From Gammaproteobacteria bacterium (GTDB lineage Bacteria; Pseudomonadota; Gammaproteobacteria; Burkholderiales; Rhodocyclaceae): a stretch of DNA of 46,642 nt. A model generated the notes under the pieces. It worked only from the letters and a program-made list of their open reading frames with translations. It was not told the DNA's origin and ran no database searches. Below, piece after piece: positions 35,980 to 44,825 of the stretch. The stretch's first letter is position 1, and every line of letters starts with the position of its first letter. Location of the stretch: contig JARFTZ010000034.1 in assembly GCA_029289235.1 (NCBI GenBank), positions 1 to 46,642 on the forward strand, in the 5' to 3' direction. Made by a program: the position numbers and the translations under genes.

Positions 35980-36629
35980 TGGCAAACAAGGCTGGAATGG
36001 TGGCCGTCATTGATTACGGCATGGGAAATTTGCGCTCGGTGTGGCAGGCGCTGGTCCATGTTGCCGAGGGCAGGGAGGTGATCGTCACCGCTGACCCCGA
36101 TATTGTTGCCTCGGCGGAACGCGTGGTTTTCCCCGGGCAAGGAGCAATGCCGGATTGCATGCGCGAACTTGATGCGCGTGGATTACGCCCGGTGGTTCTC
36201 GACGCTGCCCGAAACAAGCCGTTTCTTGGAATCTGCATCGGCCTGCAGATGTTGTTCGAACATAGCGAGGAAGGCGACGTTTCCGGTTTGGGCGTTTTTT
36301 CGGGATGCGTGCGTCTTTTTCCCCCGGAAAAAATGTTCGCCGCGTCAGGTGGGCGGCTCAAAGTGCCCCACATGGGGTGGAACGAGGTCGCGCAATGCCG
36401 TGCGCACCCGTTGTGGTCGCGCATCGGGAACGGTGCGCGTTTCTATTTCGTGCACAGCTATTTTGTCGATCCGGTCGATCGGGATTGTGCCGTCGGCATG
36501 ACGGACTATGGCATCCCCTTTACCAGCGCGGTGGCGCGGGATAATATCTTTGCCATTCAATGTCATCCGGAGAAGAGCGCGCAGGCGGGCCTGGCCCTGT
36601 TGTCGAACTTCATGAAATGGGTTCCCTGA
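35979..36629 (+). CDS. hisH: Imidazole glycerol phosphate synthase, glutaminase subunit
   Basis: This 216-aa class I glutamine amidotransferase supplies ammonia to HisF. The nucleophile Cys is in FLGICIGLQMLFE (about residue 84), and the His-Glu pair in FAIQCHPEKSA. KVPHMGWNEV and YFVHSYFV are also conserved. ATG 35979 overlaps the hisB stop by one base (TGATG). It acts as a heterodimer with HisF, two genes downstream. Confidence 0.95.
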   Translation: MANKAGMVAVIDYGMGNLRSVWQALVHVAEGREVIVTADPDIVASAERVVFPGQGAMPDCMRELDARGLRPVVLDAARNKPFLGICIGLQMLFEHSEEGDVSGLGVFSGCVRLFPPEKMFAASGGRLKVPHMGWNEVAQCRAHPLWSRIGNGARFYFVHSYFVDPVDRDCAVGMTDYGIPFTSAVARDNIFAIQCHPEKSAQAGLALLSNFMKWVP

Positions 36630-36683
36630 TCGCAGCCTGATCTCCTGGTCTCGATTTTTTCAACCACCTCTAGTTCTCCCAAA

Positions 36684-37427
36684 ATGCTGATCATTCCCGC
36701 GATCGACCTGAAGGACGGGCAGTGTGTCCGTCTCAAGCAGGGCCTCATGGATGAAGCGACGGTCTTTTCCAATTCTCCCGGCGAGCAGGCCGCCCACTGG
36801 CTCGAACAAGGTGCGCGTCGTCTGCACGTGGTCGACCTGAACGGTGCATTCGCCGGCAAGCCGAAAAACGAGAAGGCGATTCGGGAAATCGTCGACGCCG
36901 TTGGCGACGAGATTCCCGTCCAGTTGGGCGGCGGTATCCGCGATCTGGATACCATCGAACGCTGTCTCGACAACGGGGTCAGTTACGTCATCATCGGCAC
37001 AGCTGCGGTGAAGAACCCGGGTTTCCTGCATGATGCCTGCAGCGCCTTCCCCGGACAGATCATCGTCGGCCTCGATGCCAAGGACGGCAAGGTGGCTGTC
37101 GATGGCTGGTCGAAACTGACCAAGCATGATGTGATCGATCTTGCGAAGAAATGCGAGGACTACGGCGTTGAAGCCATTATTTACACCGATATCGGGCGTG
37201 ATGGCATGCTCTCGGGAATTAACATCGAGGCAACGGTCAAACTGGCGCAATCGCTGCGGATTCCCGTGATTGCCAGTGGCGGACTGTCGAACATCGATGA
37301 TATTCGCCGGTTATGCGAGGTCGAGAACGAGGGCATCATGGGAACCATCGCCGGCCGTGCAATCTACGACGGCTCGCTTGATTTCGCTGCGGCGCAGGCC
37401 GAGGCGGACAAGGCCGGGGATGCCTGA
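36684..37427 (+). CDS. hisA: ProFAR isomerase HisA
   Basis: This 247-aa TIM barrel catalyses the Amadori rearrangement of ProFAR to [22 protein letters not shown] carries the first catalytic Asp (Asp8), [13 protein letters not shown] the second (about 130), and [11 protein letters not shown]-type phosphate loops are present ([11 protein letters not shown]). The 54-base gap after hisH shows no ribosome site of note. It precedes hisF by 39 bases. Confidence 0.95.
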   Translation: MLIIPAIDLKDGQCVRLKQGLMDEATVFSNSPGEQAAHWLEQGARRLHVVDLNGAFAGKPKNEKAIREIVDAVGDEIPVQLGGGIRDLDTIERCLDNGVSYVIIGTAAVKNPGFLHDACSAFPGQIIVGLDAKDGKVAVDGWSKLTKHDVIDLAKKCEDYGVEAIIYTDIGRDGMLSGINIEATVKLAQSLRIPVIASGGLSNIDDIRRLCEVENEGIMGTIAGRAIYDGSLDFAAAQAEADKAGDA

Positions 37428-37466
37428 GTCGCGTATGTACGTATCGATTGATTCAGGACGTTCGCT

Positions 37467-38228
37467 GTGGGTCTAGCCAAACGAATCATTCCGTGCCTTG
37501 ACGTGACCGCCGGCCGGGTCGTCAAGGGAACCAATTTCGTCGACCTGCGCGATGCCGGCGATCCTGTCGAAATCGCGCGCCGTTACGATGACCAGGGCGC
37601 CGACGAGGTGACCTTCCTGGACATCACCGCGTCGTCCGATCAGCGCGACATCATCCTGCATATCGTCGAAGCGTGTGCGTCACAGGTATTCATTCCTCTG
37701 ACGGTCGGTGGCGGGGTGCGCACCGTGGCCGATGTCCGGCGTCTTTTGAATGCCGGCGCTGACAAGGTGAGCATGAACACGGCGGCGGTCAATAACCCCG
37801 ATCTGGTCGCGGATGCTTCGGCCAAGGTGGGGAATCAATGCATCGTGGTGGCGATCGACGCCAAGCAGGTGGCGCCGGGAAAATGGGAGGTCTTTACCCA
37901 TGGCGGGCGCAATCGCACCGGTCTGGATGCCGTGGAATGGGCGCGACGCGTGCAGCAACTGGGGGCTGGCGAGATTCTTCTGACCAGCATGGATCGTGAC
38001 GGAACGAAGAATGGTTTCGATCTGGCGCTGACCCGCGCGGTGTCGGATGCCGTGGATATCCCGGTGATTGCTAGCGGTGGCGTCGGCAACCTGCAGCATC
38101 TTGCCGACGGTGTGTCGATAGGCGGTGCGGACGCCGTGCTGGCCGCCAGTATCTTCCATTTCGGCGAGTATACGGTGCGCCAGGCCAAGGAGTTCATGCG
38201 CGATCGAGGTATCGAGGTCCGTCTGTGA
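37467..38228 (+). CDS. hisF: Imidazole glycerol phosphate synthase, cyclase subunit
   Basis: This 253-aa TIM barrel uses ammonia from HisH to turn PRFAR into imidazole glycerol phosphate and AICAR. GTG 37467 starts it, after CAGGA. The catalytic Asp residues are in [16 protein letters not shown] (Asp11) and [15 protein letters not shown] (about 132). Phosphate loops TVGGGVRT and ASGGVGNL are intact. It overlaps hisI by four bases. Confidence 0.96.
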   Translation: MGLAKRIIPCLDVTAGRVVKGTNFVDLRDAGDPVEIARRYDDQGADEVTFLDITASSDQRDIILHIVEACASQVFIPLTVGGGVRTVADVRRLLNAGADKVSMNTAAVNNPDLVADASAKVGNQCIVVAIDAKQVAPGKWEVFTHGGRNRTGLDAVEWARRVQQLGAGEILLTSMDRDGTKNGFDLALTRAVSDAVDIPVIASGGVGNLQHLADGVSIGGADAVLAASIFHFGEYTVRQAKEFMRDRGIEVRL

Positions 38229-38629
38229 GCGATCTGGATACCAGCCAGTTCTGGCTCGATGCGTTGAACTGGGATGAAAAAGGGATGATTCCCGCCATCG
38301 CTCAGGATGCCGCAACCGGCCGGGTAGTGATGTTTGCCTGGATGAACCGGGAGTCATTACAGGAGAGCGTGTCGAGCGGCAACGCCGTCTATTGGTCACG
38401 CTCGCGCAAGCGCCTCTGGCGGAAGGGCGAAGAGTCGGGGCACGTGCAGAAGATCCGGACGATCCGCGCGGATTGCGACGGCGACGTGCTGCTGCTTTCC
38501 ATTGAGCAGATTGGCGGCATCGCGTGTCACACCGGCCGCGAAAGCTGCTTCTTCCTCGAACTGCAAGGTGATCGCTGGGTTGCCACCGATCCGGTCTTGA
38601 AAGATCCAAAGGATATTTACGCAAAATGA
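38225..38629 (+). CDS. hisI: Phosphoribosyl-AMP cyclohydrolase
   Basis: This 134-aa zinc enzyme opens the purine ring of PR-AMP. GTG 38225 overlaps hisF. The magnesium site DCDGD and zinc cysteines in that motif and in [14 protein letters not shown] are present. It is the separate HisI form; HisE is its own gene directly downstream, where enteric bacteria have a fusion. Confidence 0.95.
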   Translation: MSDLDTSQFWLDALNWDEKGMIPAIAQDAATGRVVMFAWMNRESLQESVSSGNAVYWSRSRKRLWRKGEESGHVQKIRTIRADCDGDVLLLSIEQIGGIACHTGRESCFFLELQGDRWVATDPVLKDPKDIYAK

Positions 38630-38952
38630 GTAGCGAGAACGTATTGCTCCGGTTGTCGGAAATTCTGGCGTCGCGTCGGCACGCCGATCCGACGACGTCC
38701 TACACGGCCAAGTTGTTTGCAAAAGGGCCGGATTCGATTTTGAAGAAGATCGGCGAGGAGTCCGCCGAATTGATCATGGCGGCCAAGGACGGCAAGCCGG
38801 ACAGCATCGTTTATGAGTCGGCGGATGTTTTCTATCACGTTCTCGCCTTGTTGGCCTTTTATGGCTTGAGTGCCGAGGATGTCCTCAAGGAACTGCAGCG
38901 ACGTGAGGGCACCTCCGGCATCGCCGAGAAGAACTCCCGGAATGCCGGCTAG
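38626..38952 (+). CDS. hisE: Phosphoribosyl-ATP pyrophosphatase
   Basis: This 108-aa all-alpha enzyme of the MazG-like superfamily removes PPi from [22 protein letters not shown] and [15 protein letters not shown] hold the acidic metal-binding residues. Its product PPi could feed the pyrophosphatases of the cell. The ATG overlaps the hisI stop, and hinT follows after eight bases. Confidence 0.93.
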   Translation: MSSENVLLRLSEILASRRHADPTTSYTAKLFAKGPDSILKKIGEESAELIMAAKDGKPDSIVYESADVFYHVLALLAFYGLSAEDVLKELQRREGTSGIAEKNSRNAG

Positions 38953-38960
38953 GAGGAGTC

Positions 38961-39311
38961 ATGTCTGAGTGCCTGTTTTGCAGGATTGCGCGTGGCGAAA
39001 TCCCCGCGCGCAAGGTTTTCGAGGACGAGACCGTGCTCGCCTTCCACGATATCAATCCGGCGCGACCGATGCATATTCTGGTCATTCCCAAGCGCCACAT
39101 CGAATCGTTGCAGACAGCTACCGAAGCCGACGAACCGGTGTTGGGACATATGCTGGGCATAGCGAATCGCTTGGCCGAGGAAAACGGTAGCCCGGACGGT
39201 TTTCGTGTCATCATCAACAACGGGCGGGTTGGCGGACAGGAAGTTTCCCATCTGCACGCCCATGTCGTCGGCGGGCCGGAGCCGGTCGGGCCGATGCTCA
39301 AGCGCAATTAA
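38961..39311 (+). CDS. hinT: HIT-family purine nucleoside phosphoramidase
   Basis: This 116-aa protein has the histidine triad HLHAHVVGG near the C terminus and the N-terminal [13 protein letters not shown] with two Cys. HinT hydrolyses AMP-linked phosphoramidates. GGAGG lies just before ATG 38961. Position between hisE and tatA is common in Betaproteobacteria. Confidence 0.94.
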   Translation: MSECLFCRIARGEIPARKVFEDETVLAFHDINPARPMHILVIPKRHIESLQTATEADEPVLGHMLGIANRLAEENGSPDGFRVIINNGRVGGQEVSHLHAHVVGGPEPVGPMLKRN

Positions 39312-39322
39312 GGAGAGTCATC

Positions 39323-39553
39323 ATGGGAAGTTTCAGCATTTGGCATTGGTTGATCGTTTTGTTGATCGTCATGCTCGTGTTCGGTACCAAGAAGCTACGG
39401 AATATCGGAGAAGATCTCGGTGGCGCCGTGAAGGGCTTCAAGGAAGGCATGCGTGATGGGACGGCCGAAAAAAAGCCGACAGAGACGCCCCCGGAGCAGA
39501 TTTCGGGCGGTCAGACGATCGAAGGTGAAGTCAAGGAAAAAACCAAGTCATAA
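39323..39553 (+). CDS. tatA: Twin-arginine translocase subunit TatA
   Basis: This 76-aa protein has one N-terminal transmembrane helix ([17 protein letters not shown]), an FG-TKKL hinge, and an amphipathic helix ([16 protein letters not shown]). A charged tail follows. It forms the variable-size translocation pore for folded proteins. GGAGAG precedes the ATG. Confidence 0.94.
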   Translation: MGSFSIWHWLIVLLIVMLVFGTKKLRNIGEDLGGAVKGFKEGMRDGTAEKKPTETPPEQISGGQTIEGEVKEKTKS

Positions 39554-39648
39554 CAACCGACCGGGATCCGGACGTAGTTCCTTGAGTATTTACACATACG
39601 GAAATATGTTTGTGGAGCGTTCCCGTATTTCTTGGTGACCGAACCTCT
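39554..39648 (+). other. Intercistronic region tatA-tatB
   Basis: These 95 bases are long for this operon, where other gaps are 2-12 bases. The imperfect palindrome ACACATA-CGGAAA-TATGTTTGT and an AT-rich stretch are present. A second promoter or processing site is possible; nothing firm can be claimed. Confidence 0.3.
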
Positions 39649-40065
39649 ATGTTCGATATAGGCTTTTCGGAACTCCTCGTCGTGGGAGTGGTGGCGCTTG
39701 TGGTAATCGGACCCGAGCGGCTGCCGAAGGTTGCCCGCACTGCCGGGGTGCTGCTCGGGCGAATGCAGCGTTACGTGCAAAACGTCAAGGCCGATATCAG
39801 CCGGGAAATGCAACTGGATGAGTTGAAGAAATTGCAGGCGGAAATGCAGGAATCTGCCCGCAATTTCGAACAGACCATTGCCTCTGAGGTGCAAACGATC
39901 GGGAAAGATGTCGGCGAGGCGGTTGAGTCGGCGAAATTGGGGGGGGGGGACGAACACCGAAAACAGCCGGAGTCCAACGCGGAGACGCAGCATGTGGTCG
40001 TTCAGGACGTTCCTCCCGCGGCACTGTCTGATGATTCATCGACCCCGGCGAAGACAGGTGTTTGA
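39649..40065 (+). CDS. tatB: Twin-arginine translocase subunit TatB
   Basis: This 138-aa protein starts at ATG 39649 (MFDIGFSELLVVGVVALVVIGPERLP). It has the TatB-type helix with Glu8 and the GPERLP hinge. A long amphipathic helix and an acidic, disordered tail follow. With TatC it forms the receptor for twin-arginine signals. An uninterrupted run of 11 G at 39939-39949 lies in the tail (codons for LGGGD); a one-base slip would alter only the last 40 residues or so. Two bases separate it from tatC. Confidence 0.93.
   Translation: MFDIGFSELLVVGVVALVVIGPERLPKVARTAGVLLGRMQRYVQNVKADISREMQLDELKKLQAEMQESARNFEQTIASEVQTIGKDVGEAVESAKLGGGDEHRKQPESNAETQHVVVQDVPPAALSDDSSTPAKTGV
39939..39949 (+). repeat. 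G11 homopolymer inside tatB
   Basis: Eleven consecutive G within the tatB tail. Such tracts are prone to slipped-strand mispairing; the frame is open at this length. Confidence 0.85.
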
Positions 40066-40067
40066 AG

Positions 40068-40829
40068 ATGGATCAGCCAGAGCAGTCGTTTCTTTCTCAC
40101 CTCATTGAATTGCGCGATCGCCTGATCAGGGCGCTACTGTCGATTCTGATCGTGTTCCTGTGTCTGTTCCCGTGGGCCAAGGAATTGTATGCGCTGCTGG
40201 CGCAACCGTTGTTGAATACCTTGCCGCAAGGCGGGCAGATGATCGCGACGGACGTGGTCGGAGTGTTTCTGGTGCCGATGAAGGTCGCGTTGATGGTGGC
40301 TTTCCTGATCGCGTTGCCGTACGTGCTTTATCAAGTTTGGGCCTTCGTCGCCCCGGGGCTGTACGCGCATGAAAAGAAATTGGCGCTGCCGCTGGTTGCG
40401 TCGAGTGTTCTGTTGTTCTTTGTCGGCATGTCGTTTGCCTATTTCCTGGTTTTCCCCACGGTCTTCGGCTTCATGGCCAACGTTGCCCCCGAGGGTGTGG
40501 CGTGGATGACCGATATCGAGAAGTACCTGTCGTTCGTCATGACGACGTTCGTTGCCTTCGGGGTGGCGTTCGAAGTGCCGGTGATCGTCGTGGTTCTGGT
40601 GATGGTGGGGATCGTGGAATTGTCCACGTTGAAGGAATGGCGCTCCTACGTTATCGTCGGTGCCTTCGTCGTCGCCGCCATTTTTACGCCGCCGGATGTC
40701 GTTTCACAGCTGATGCTGGCGATTCCGCTCTGCCTTCTGTACGAACTGGGCATGTTGATGGCGCGTTTTGTGCGAAAGCGTGGCGAATCCGGGCAGCCGC
40801 GCCTTGAAGAGCCGCGCGACGCTTCCTGA
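40068..40829 (+). CDS. tatC: Twin-arginine translocase subunit TatC
   Basis: This 253-aa protein has six transmembrane helices. SFLSHLIELRDRLIRALLS is the cytoplasmic N-terminal signal-recognition segment, with LRxR-type residues. FAPGLYxHEKK-like VAPGLYAHEKKLALPLV and the conserved Glu/Phe in FGVAFEVPVI are present. ATG 40068 is used; the frame allows a TTG six bases earlier. It ends ten bases before the convergent protease gene, with no stem-loop between. Confidence 0.95.
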   Translation: MDQPEQSFLSHLIELRDRLIRALLSILIVFLCLFPWAKELYALLAQPLLNTLPQGGQMIATDVVGVFLVPMKVALMVAFLIALPYVLYQVWAFVAPGLYAHEKKLALPLVASSVLLFFVGMSFAYFLVFPTVFGFMANVAPEGVAWMTDIEKYLSFVMTTFVAFGVAFEVPVIVVVLVMVGIVELSTLKEWRSYVIVGAFVVAAIFTPPDVVSQLMLAIPLCLLYELGMLMARFVRKRGESGQPRLEEPRDAS

Positions 40830-40839
40830 GTGGCTCCGG

Positions 40840-41988
<1,149 letters not shown>

Positions 41989-42013
41989 GGGGAATTGATT
42001 CGGAGATGGCGAT

Positions 42014-42760
42014 ATGAGACGCGAAGAGTTGGTGTTGTATCTGGACGAGTTGCTTGAGGCCGGACGATTCAAGGATTATTGCCCAAACGGACTGCAAGTG
42101 GAAGGCTGTGCTGAGGTACGGACGATCGTCGCCGGCGTGACGGCCAGCCAGGCCTTGATCGATGCCGCGATCGCGCGCGGCGCCGATGCATTATTGGTGC
42201 ACCATGGCTGGTTCTGGCGCGGAGAGGACGGTCGACTAACTGGATTCCGCAAGGCGCGCATGCGCTCCTTGCTTCTCCATGACATTAACCTGATTGCCTA
42301 CCACCTGCCACTCGATGCGCATCCTGAATTGGGAAACAACGCCCGGATTGCATCTCGCCTTGGCTGGGTGGTTGAAGGTCGATTCGGCGAGCAGGATCTG
42401 GGTTTTTGGGGACGCTTGCCCGGGGCCGTGTCGTTGGCGGCGTTGGCGCAATCGATTGCGACAGGACTGGGGCGTCAGCCGTTCATTGTGGGGGATGACG
42501 AGCGTCGTGTTTGCCGTATCGCCTGGTGTTCCGGCGGCGCGCAAGGCTATTTCGAGCAGGCGATTGCTTTAGGGGTCGATGTCTATCTCTCCGGGGAAAT
42601 CTCGGAGCAGACGGTGCATCTTGCGCGGGAGTCGGGCGTGGCCTTCATCGCGGCCGGGCATCATGCCACGGAACGTTTCGGCGTGCAGGCGTTGGCCGAG
42701 AACTTGCAGGCACGCTTTGGTGTTTCGTGCGAGTTCGTCGATATCGACAACCCGGTGTGA
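42014..42760 (+). CDS. Nif3-like dinuclear metal centre protein (YbgI family)
   Basis: This 248-aa protein begins [30 protein letters not shown], split over the family opening. Metal ligands are in [24 protein letters not shown] and [11 protein letters not shown]. The YbgI family forms hexameric toroids with two metal ions per subunit; suggested as a GTP cyclohydrolase-like or metal-handling protein, its role is not settled. Only 25 bases separate it from the divergent protease start, so both promoters must overlap coding sequence or each other. Confidence 0.92.
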   Translation: MRREELVLYLDELLEAGRFKDYCPNGLQVEGCAEVRTIVAGVTASQALIDAAIARGADALLVHHGWFWRGEDGRLTGFRKARMRSLLLHDINLIAYHLPLDAHPELGNNARIASRLGWVVEGRFGEQDLGFWGRLPGAVSLAALAQSIATGLGRQPFIVGDDERRVCRIAWCSGGAQGYFEQAIALGVDVYLSGEISEQTVHLARESGVAFIAAGHHATERFGVQALAENLQARFGVSCEFVDIDNPV

Positions 42761-42954
42761 CCAGTTTGGATTTTTTCGCCGGAGAGCCAGTGATGGTCGG
42801 CGGTGCGGCAGGATGCCCGAGAACGGGTGCCGCTTGTATTCCGACCGGAATGCCTGCCTGGAGAGGCCTGGCGTCTTGTTGCCGCAACGATGGTGAATCG
42901 ATCGGCGAACTGTTATTTTCCGGTCGGAGGTTGGCCTGTCATGACTTGGCAGGG
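42761..42954. other. Gap after nif3
   Basis: No convincing gene, RNA or terminator is seen in these 194 bases. A plus-strand frame stays open through the region, but it has no family resemblance and lies partly over the small membrane protein gene on the other strand. In many Betaproteobacteria petABC follow nif3; no trace was found here. Confidence 0.4.
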
Positions 42955-43149
42955 TTAGCGTGCGCCAGCTGCACTGGTGCTCAGTTTGCCTTCAGCGGCC
43001 TTACGGTAGGCTTCGAGGGCGGCGTCGCGGGCTTCGCCAACCAGCGTGTAGAGCTTGACGAGTCCGTAGCCGCCGACGATTGCAAGAGCTGCAACGATCA
43101 GACGAAGTTCGAGGCTGTGCTCAAAGAGGAAGCTAGAGCTGAGTTCCAT
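42955..43149 (-). CDS. Small membrane protein, 64 aa, unknown function
   Basis: The gene starts at ATG 43149, preceded by AAAGGA at ideal spacing. The product has one predicted helix, LRLIVAALAIVGGYGLVKLYTLVG, then a short charged amphipathic segment (EARDAALEAYRKAAEGK) and a Ser/Ala-rich end. The layout resembles small bitopic proteins with a cytoplasmic amphipathic tail. It is divergent from the MATE gene. No function is known to me. Confidence 0.65.
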   Translation of the reverse strand: MELSSSFLFEHSLELRLIVAALAIVGGYGLVKLYTLVGEARDAALEAYRKAAEGKLSTSAAGAR

Positions 43150-43385
43150 GATGTTTCCTTTCATTGAAGTGGTTGAATTGCGTTTATCAGTATGAAACGG
43201 CATTTCATCTGACGGAACGGATCGTAACAAGCGAGCAGGGATGCGTCTGTGGGCTCTTTTTCGGGCTTGTGTAACGGGGGGGCGGCGTTTGTAACGGTGG
43301 GTGACGTCGAAGGCAACGGGCGGGCGAGTGTTCCGGGCGCGGCGAAGTTGCGGTAGCCTGAGCGACTGGCTTTTCTCCTTCCAGC
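43150..43385. other. Divergent gap before the MATE gene
   Basis: 236 bases between two divergent genes. It contains TGTAACGG twice (in 43268-43300) around a run of seven G, and GTAAC once more near 43223. These might be regulator half-sites; no promoter with both boxes was found. Confidence 0.3.
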
Positions 43386-44741
43386 ATGTGCATGTTCCTT
43401 GCTCAGTCCCGTTTGATCGTCGTTCAGGCCTGGCCGATGCTCGTGGCCCAACTGGCCTCGATGGGCATGATGGTCATCGATACCGTTCTGCTCGGACATT
43501 TCGATACGGATGATCTTGCGGCGGTCGCTGTCGGCAGCGGAATCTATGTCGCGGTGATTCTCGCGCTGGTCGGGATCGTCCAGGCGGTTTCTCCGACGGT
43601 TGCCCACCTCAAGGGCGCCGGACGTATGGATGACGTGGCCGGCGCCCTGCATCAGGGAGTCTGGCTGGCGTTGGCGATGTCCCTCCCGGGAATCGTCGCG
43701 TTGCTTTATCCGGATCCGTTGCTGGCGTTATCCACCATTGACTCCGTGGTCGAGGCCAAGACGCGCGCGTATCTCGCGGCCTTGGCCTGGGGCGTTCCCG
43801 CATGGCTGTTGTACCGGACGTTTCATGCGTTCTGCGTTGCGGTGGGGCAGCCGCGGCCGTTGATGATCATTTCATTGGGCTGTACGTTGGCGCATGGCGG
43901 TCTGGCCAGTGTTCTGGTTCGTGGAACATCGGGTCTTCCCGCCCTCGGAGCCCTCGGCTGTGGCGTTTCAAATGCGCTGATCGGATGGCTGGCCCTTGTT
44001 GCCAGCATCTTGTACATCCTGAACAGTCGGCAGCTGCGCAGCTACCGGCTGATGCAGGGGTGGCGGCCGCCCCGCTGGCGTGAGCAAAAATTGCTGCTGC
44101 GCCTTGGGTTACCTATGGGCATGTCCAGCTTTGTGGAGATCTCGGCGTTCACGCTGGTGGCGTTGTTCGTCGCGCAGCTCGGTGCCGCCGTGGTGGCCGG
44201 GCACCGGGTGATCGCCAATCTTGCCGGCCTGTGTTACATGCTCCCGCTGTCGCTGGCCGTGGCGACACTGGCGCAAGTGGGGCTCTCCGCCGGCGCGCGT
44301 GATTTTGCGCGGGCGCGGGTGTCGGCGCTTGCCGGGATGCTCATTGCTTCAGTGCTTTCGGCGATTCTTGGCGTCGTGCTCTGGATGTTTCGCGAGCCGC
44401 TGGTCGGCGCGTATTCGAATGATCCCGTTGTGCGGCGTGTCGGCCTTTCCCTGATCGGCTTCATGGCGGCGTATCAGCTGTTCGACGCCGCCCAGACCGT
44501 GGCCGCGCACGCGTTGCGCGGCTACAAGATCACCTTCGTGCCGATGCTGGTGCATGTTGCTGCATTCTGGGGCATCGGCCTTGCGGGGGGCTGGTGGCTG
44601 GCATTCCGGATGCAGCCGCCGATGGGAGCCTCCGGATTCTGGCTGGCCTCGCTGCTCAGCCTGATTGCCGCCGCGATGCTTCTTGTCGCGATGATGTGGT
44701 CGGCAATGCGCTTACAGGAGCGCCAAGGACTGGCCGATTAA
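43386..44741 (+). CDS. MATE-family efflux transporter
   Basis: This 451-aa NorM-like antiporter has 12 hydrophobic segments in two related halves. PMLVAQLASMGMMVIDTVLLGHF marks the start of the first half, and GLPMGMSSFVEISAFTLVALFVAQLG the second. It would export cationic drugs or metabolites in exchange for Na+ or H+. ATG 43386 has no clear ribosome site; the in-frame ATG at 43392 is an alternative. Transport substrate cannot be told from sequence. Confidence 0.9.
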   Translation: MCMFLAQSRLIVVQAWPMLVAQLASMGMMVIDTVLLGHFDTDDLAAVAVGSGIYVAVILALVGIVQAVSPTVAHLKGAGRMDDVAGALHQGVWLALAMSLPGIVALLYPDPLLALSTIDSVVEAKTRAYLAALAWGVPAWLLYRTFHAFCVAVGQPRPLMIISLGCTLAHGGLASVLVRGTSGLPALGALGCGVSNALIGWLALVASILYILNSRQLRSYRLMQGWRPPRWREQKLLLRLGLPMGMSSFVEISAFTLVALFVAQLGAAVVAGHRVIANLAGLCYMLPLSLAVATLAQVGLSAGARDFARARVSALAGMLIASVLSAILGVVLWMFREPLVGAYSNDPVVRRVGLSLIGFMAAYQLFDAAQTVAAHALRGYKITFVPMLVHVAAFWGIGLAGGWWLAFRMQPPMGASGFWLASLLSLIAAAMLLVAMMWSAMRLQERQGLAD

Positions 44742-44825
44742 TTGCTTGGTGTCCGGCTATACTGACAGAGCATCGTCGTGGTCGAGAATGTGTCCATTCA
44801 AAGGATTTTTTGACAGGGAGGCATG

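Noticed and set aside
42511-43167. 218-aa open frame running from nif3 into the small membrane gene
   Set aside because: Overlaps the end of nif3 in another frame, with no ribosome site or motif; the part in the gap could not be supported.
43161-43652. 163-aa minus-strand frame before and within the MATE gene
   Set aside because: Overlaps the start of the MATE gene and has no similarity or start signal.
44742-44763. TTGCTT with TATACT as chemoreceptor promoter
   Set aside because: Spacer is 10 bases; no sigma28 boxes were found either.
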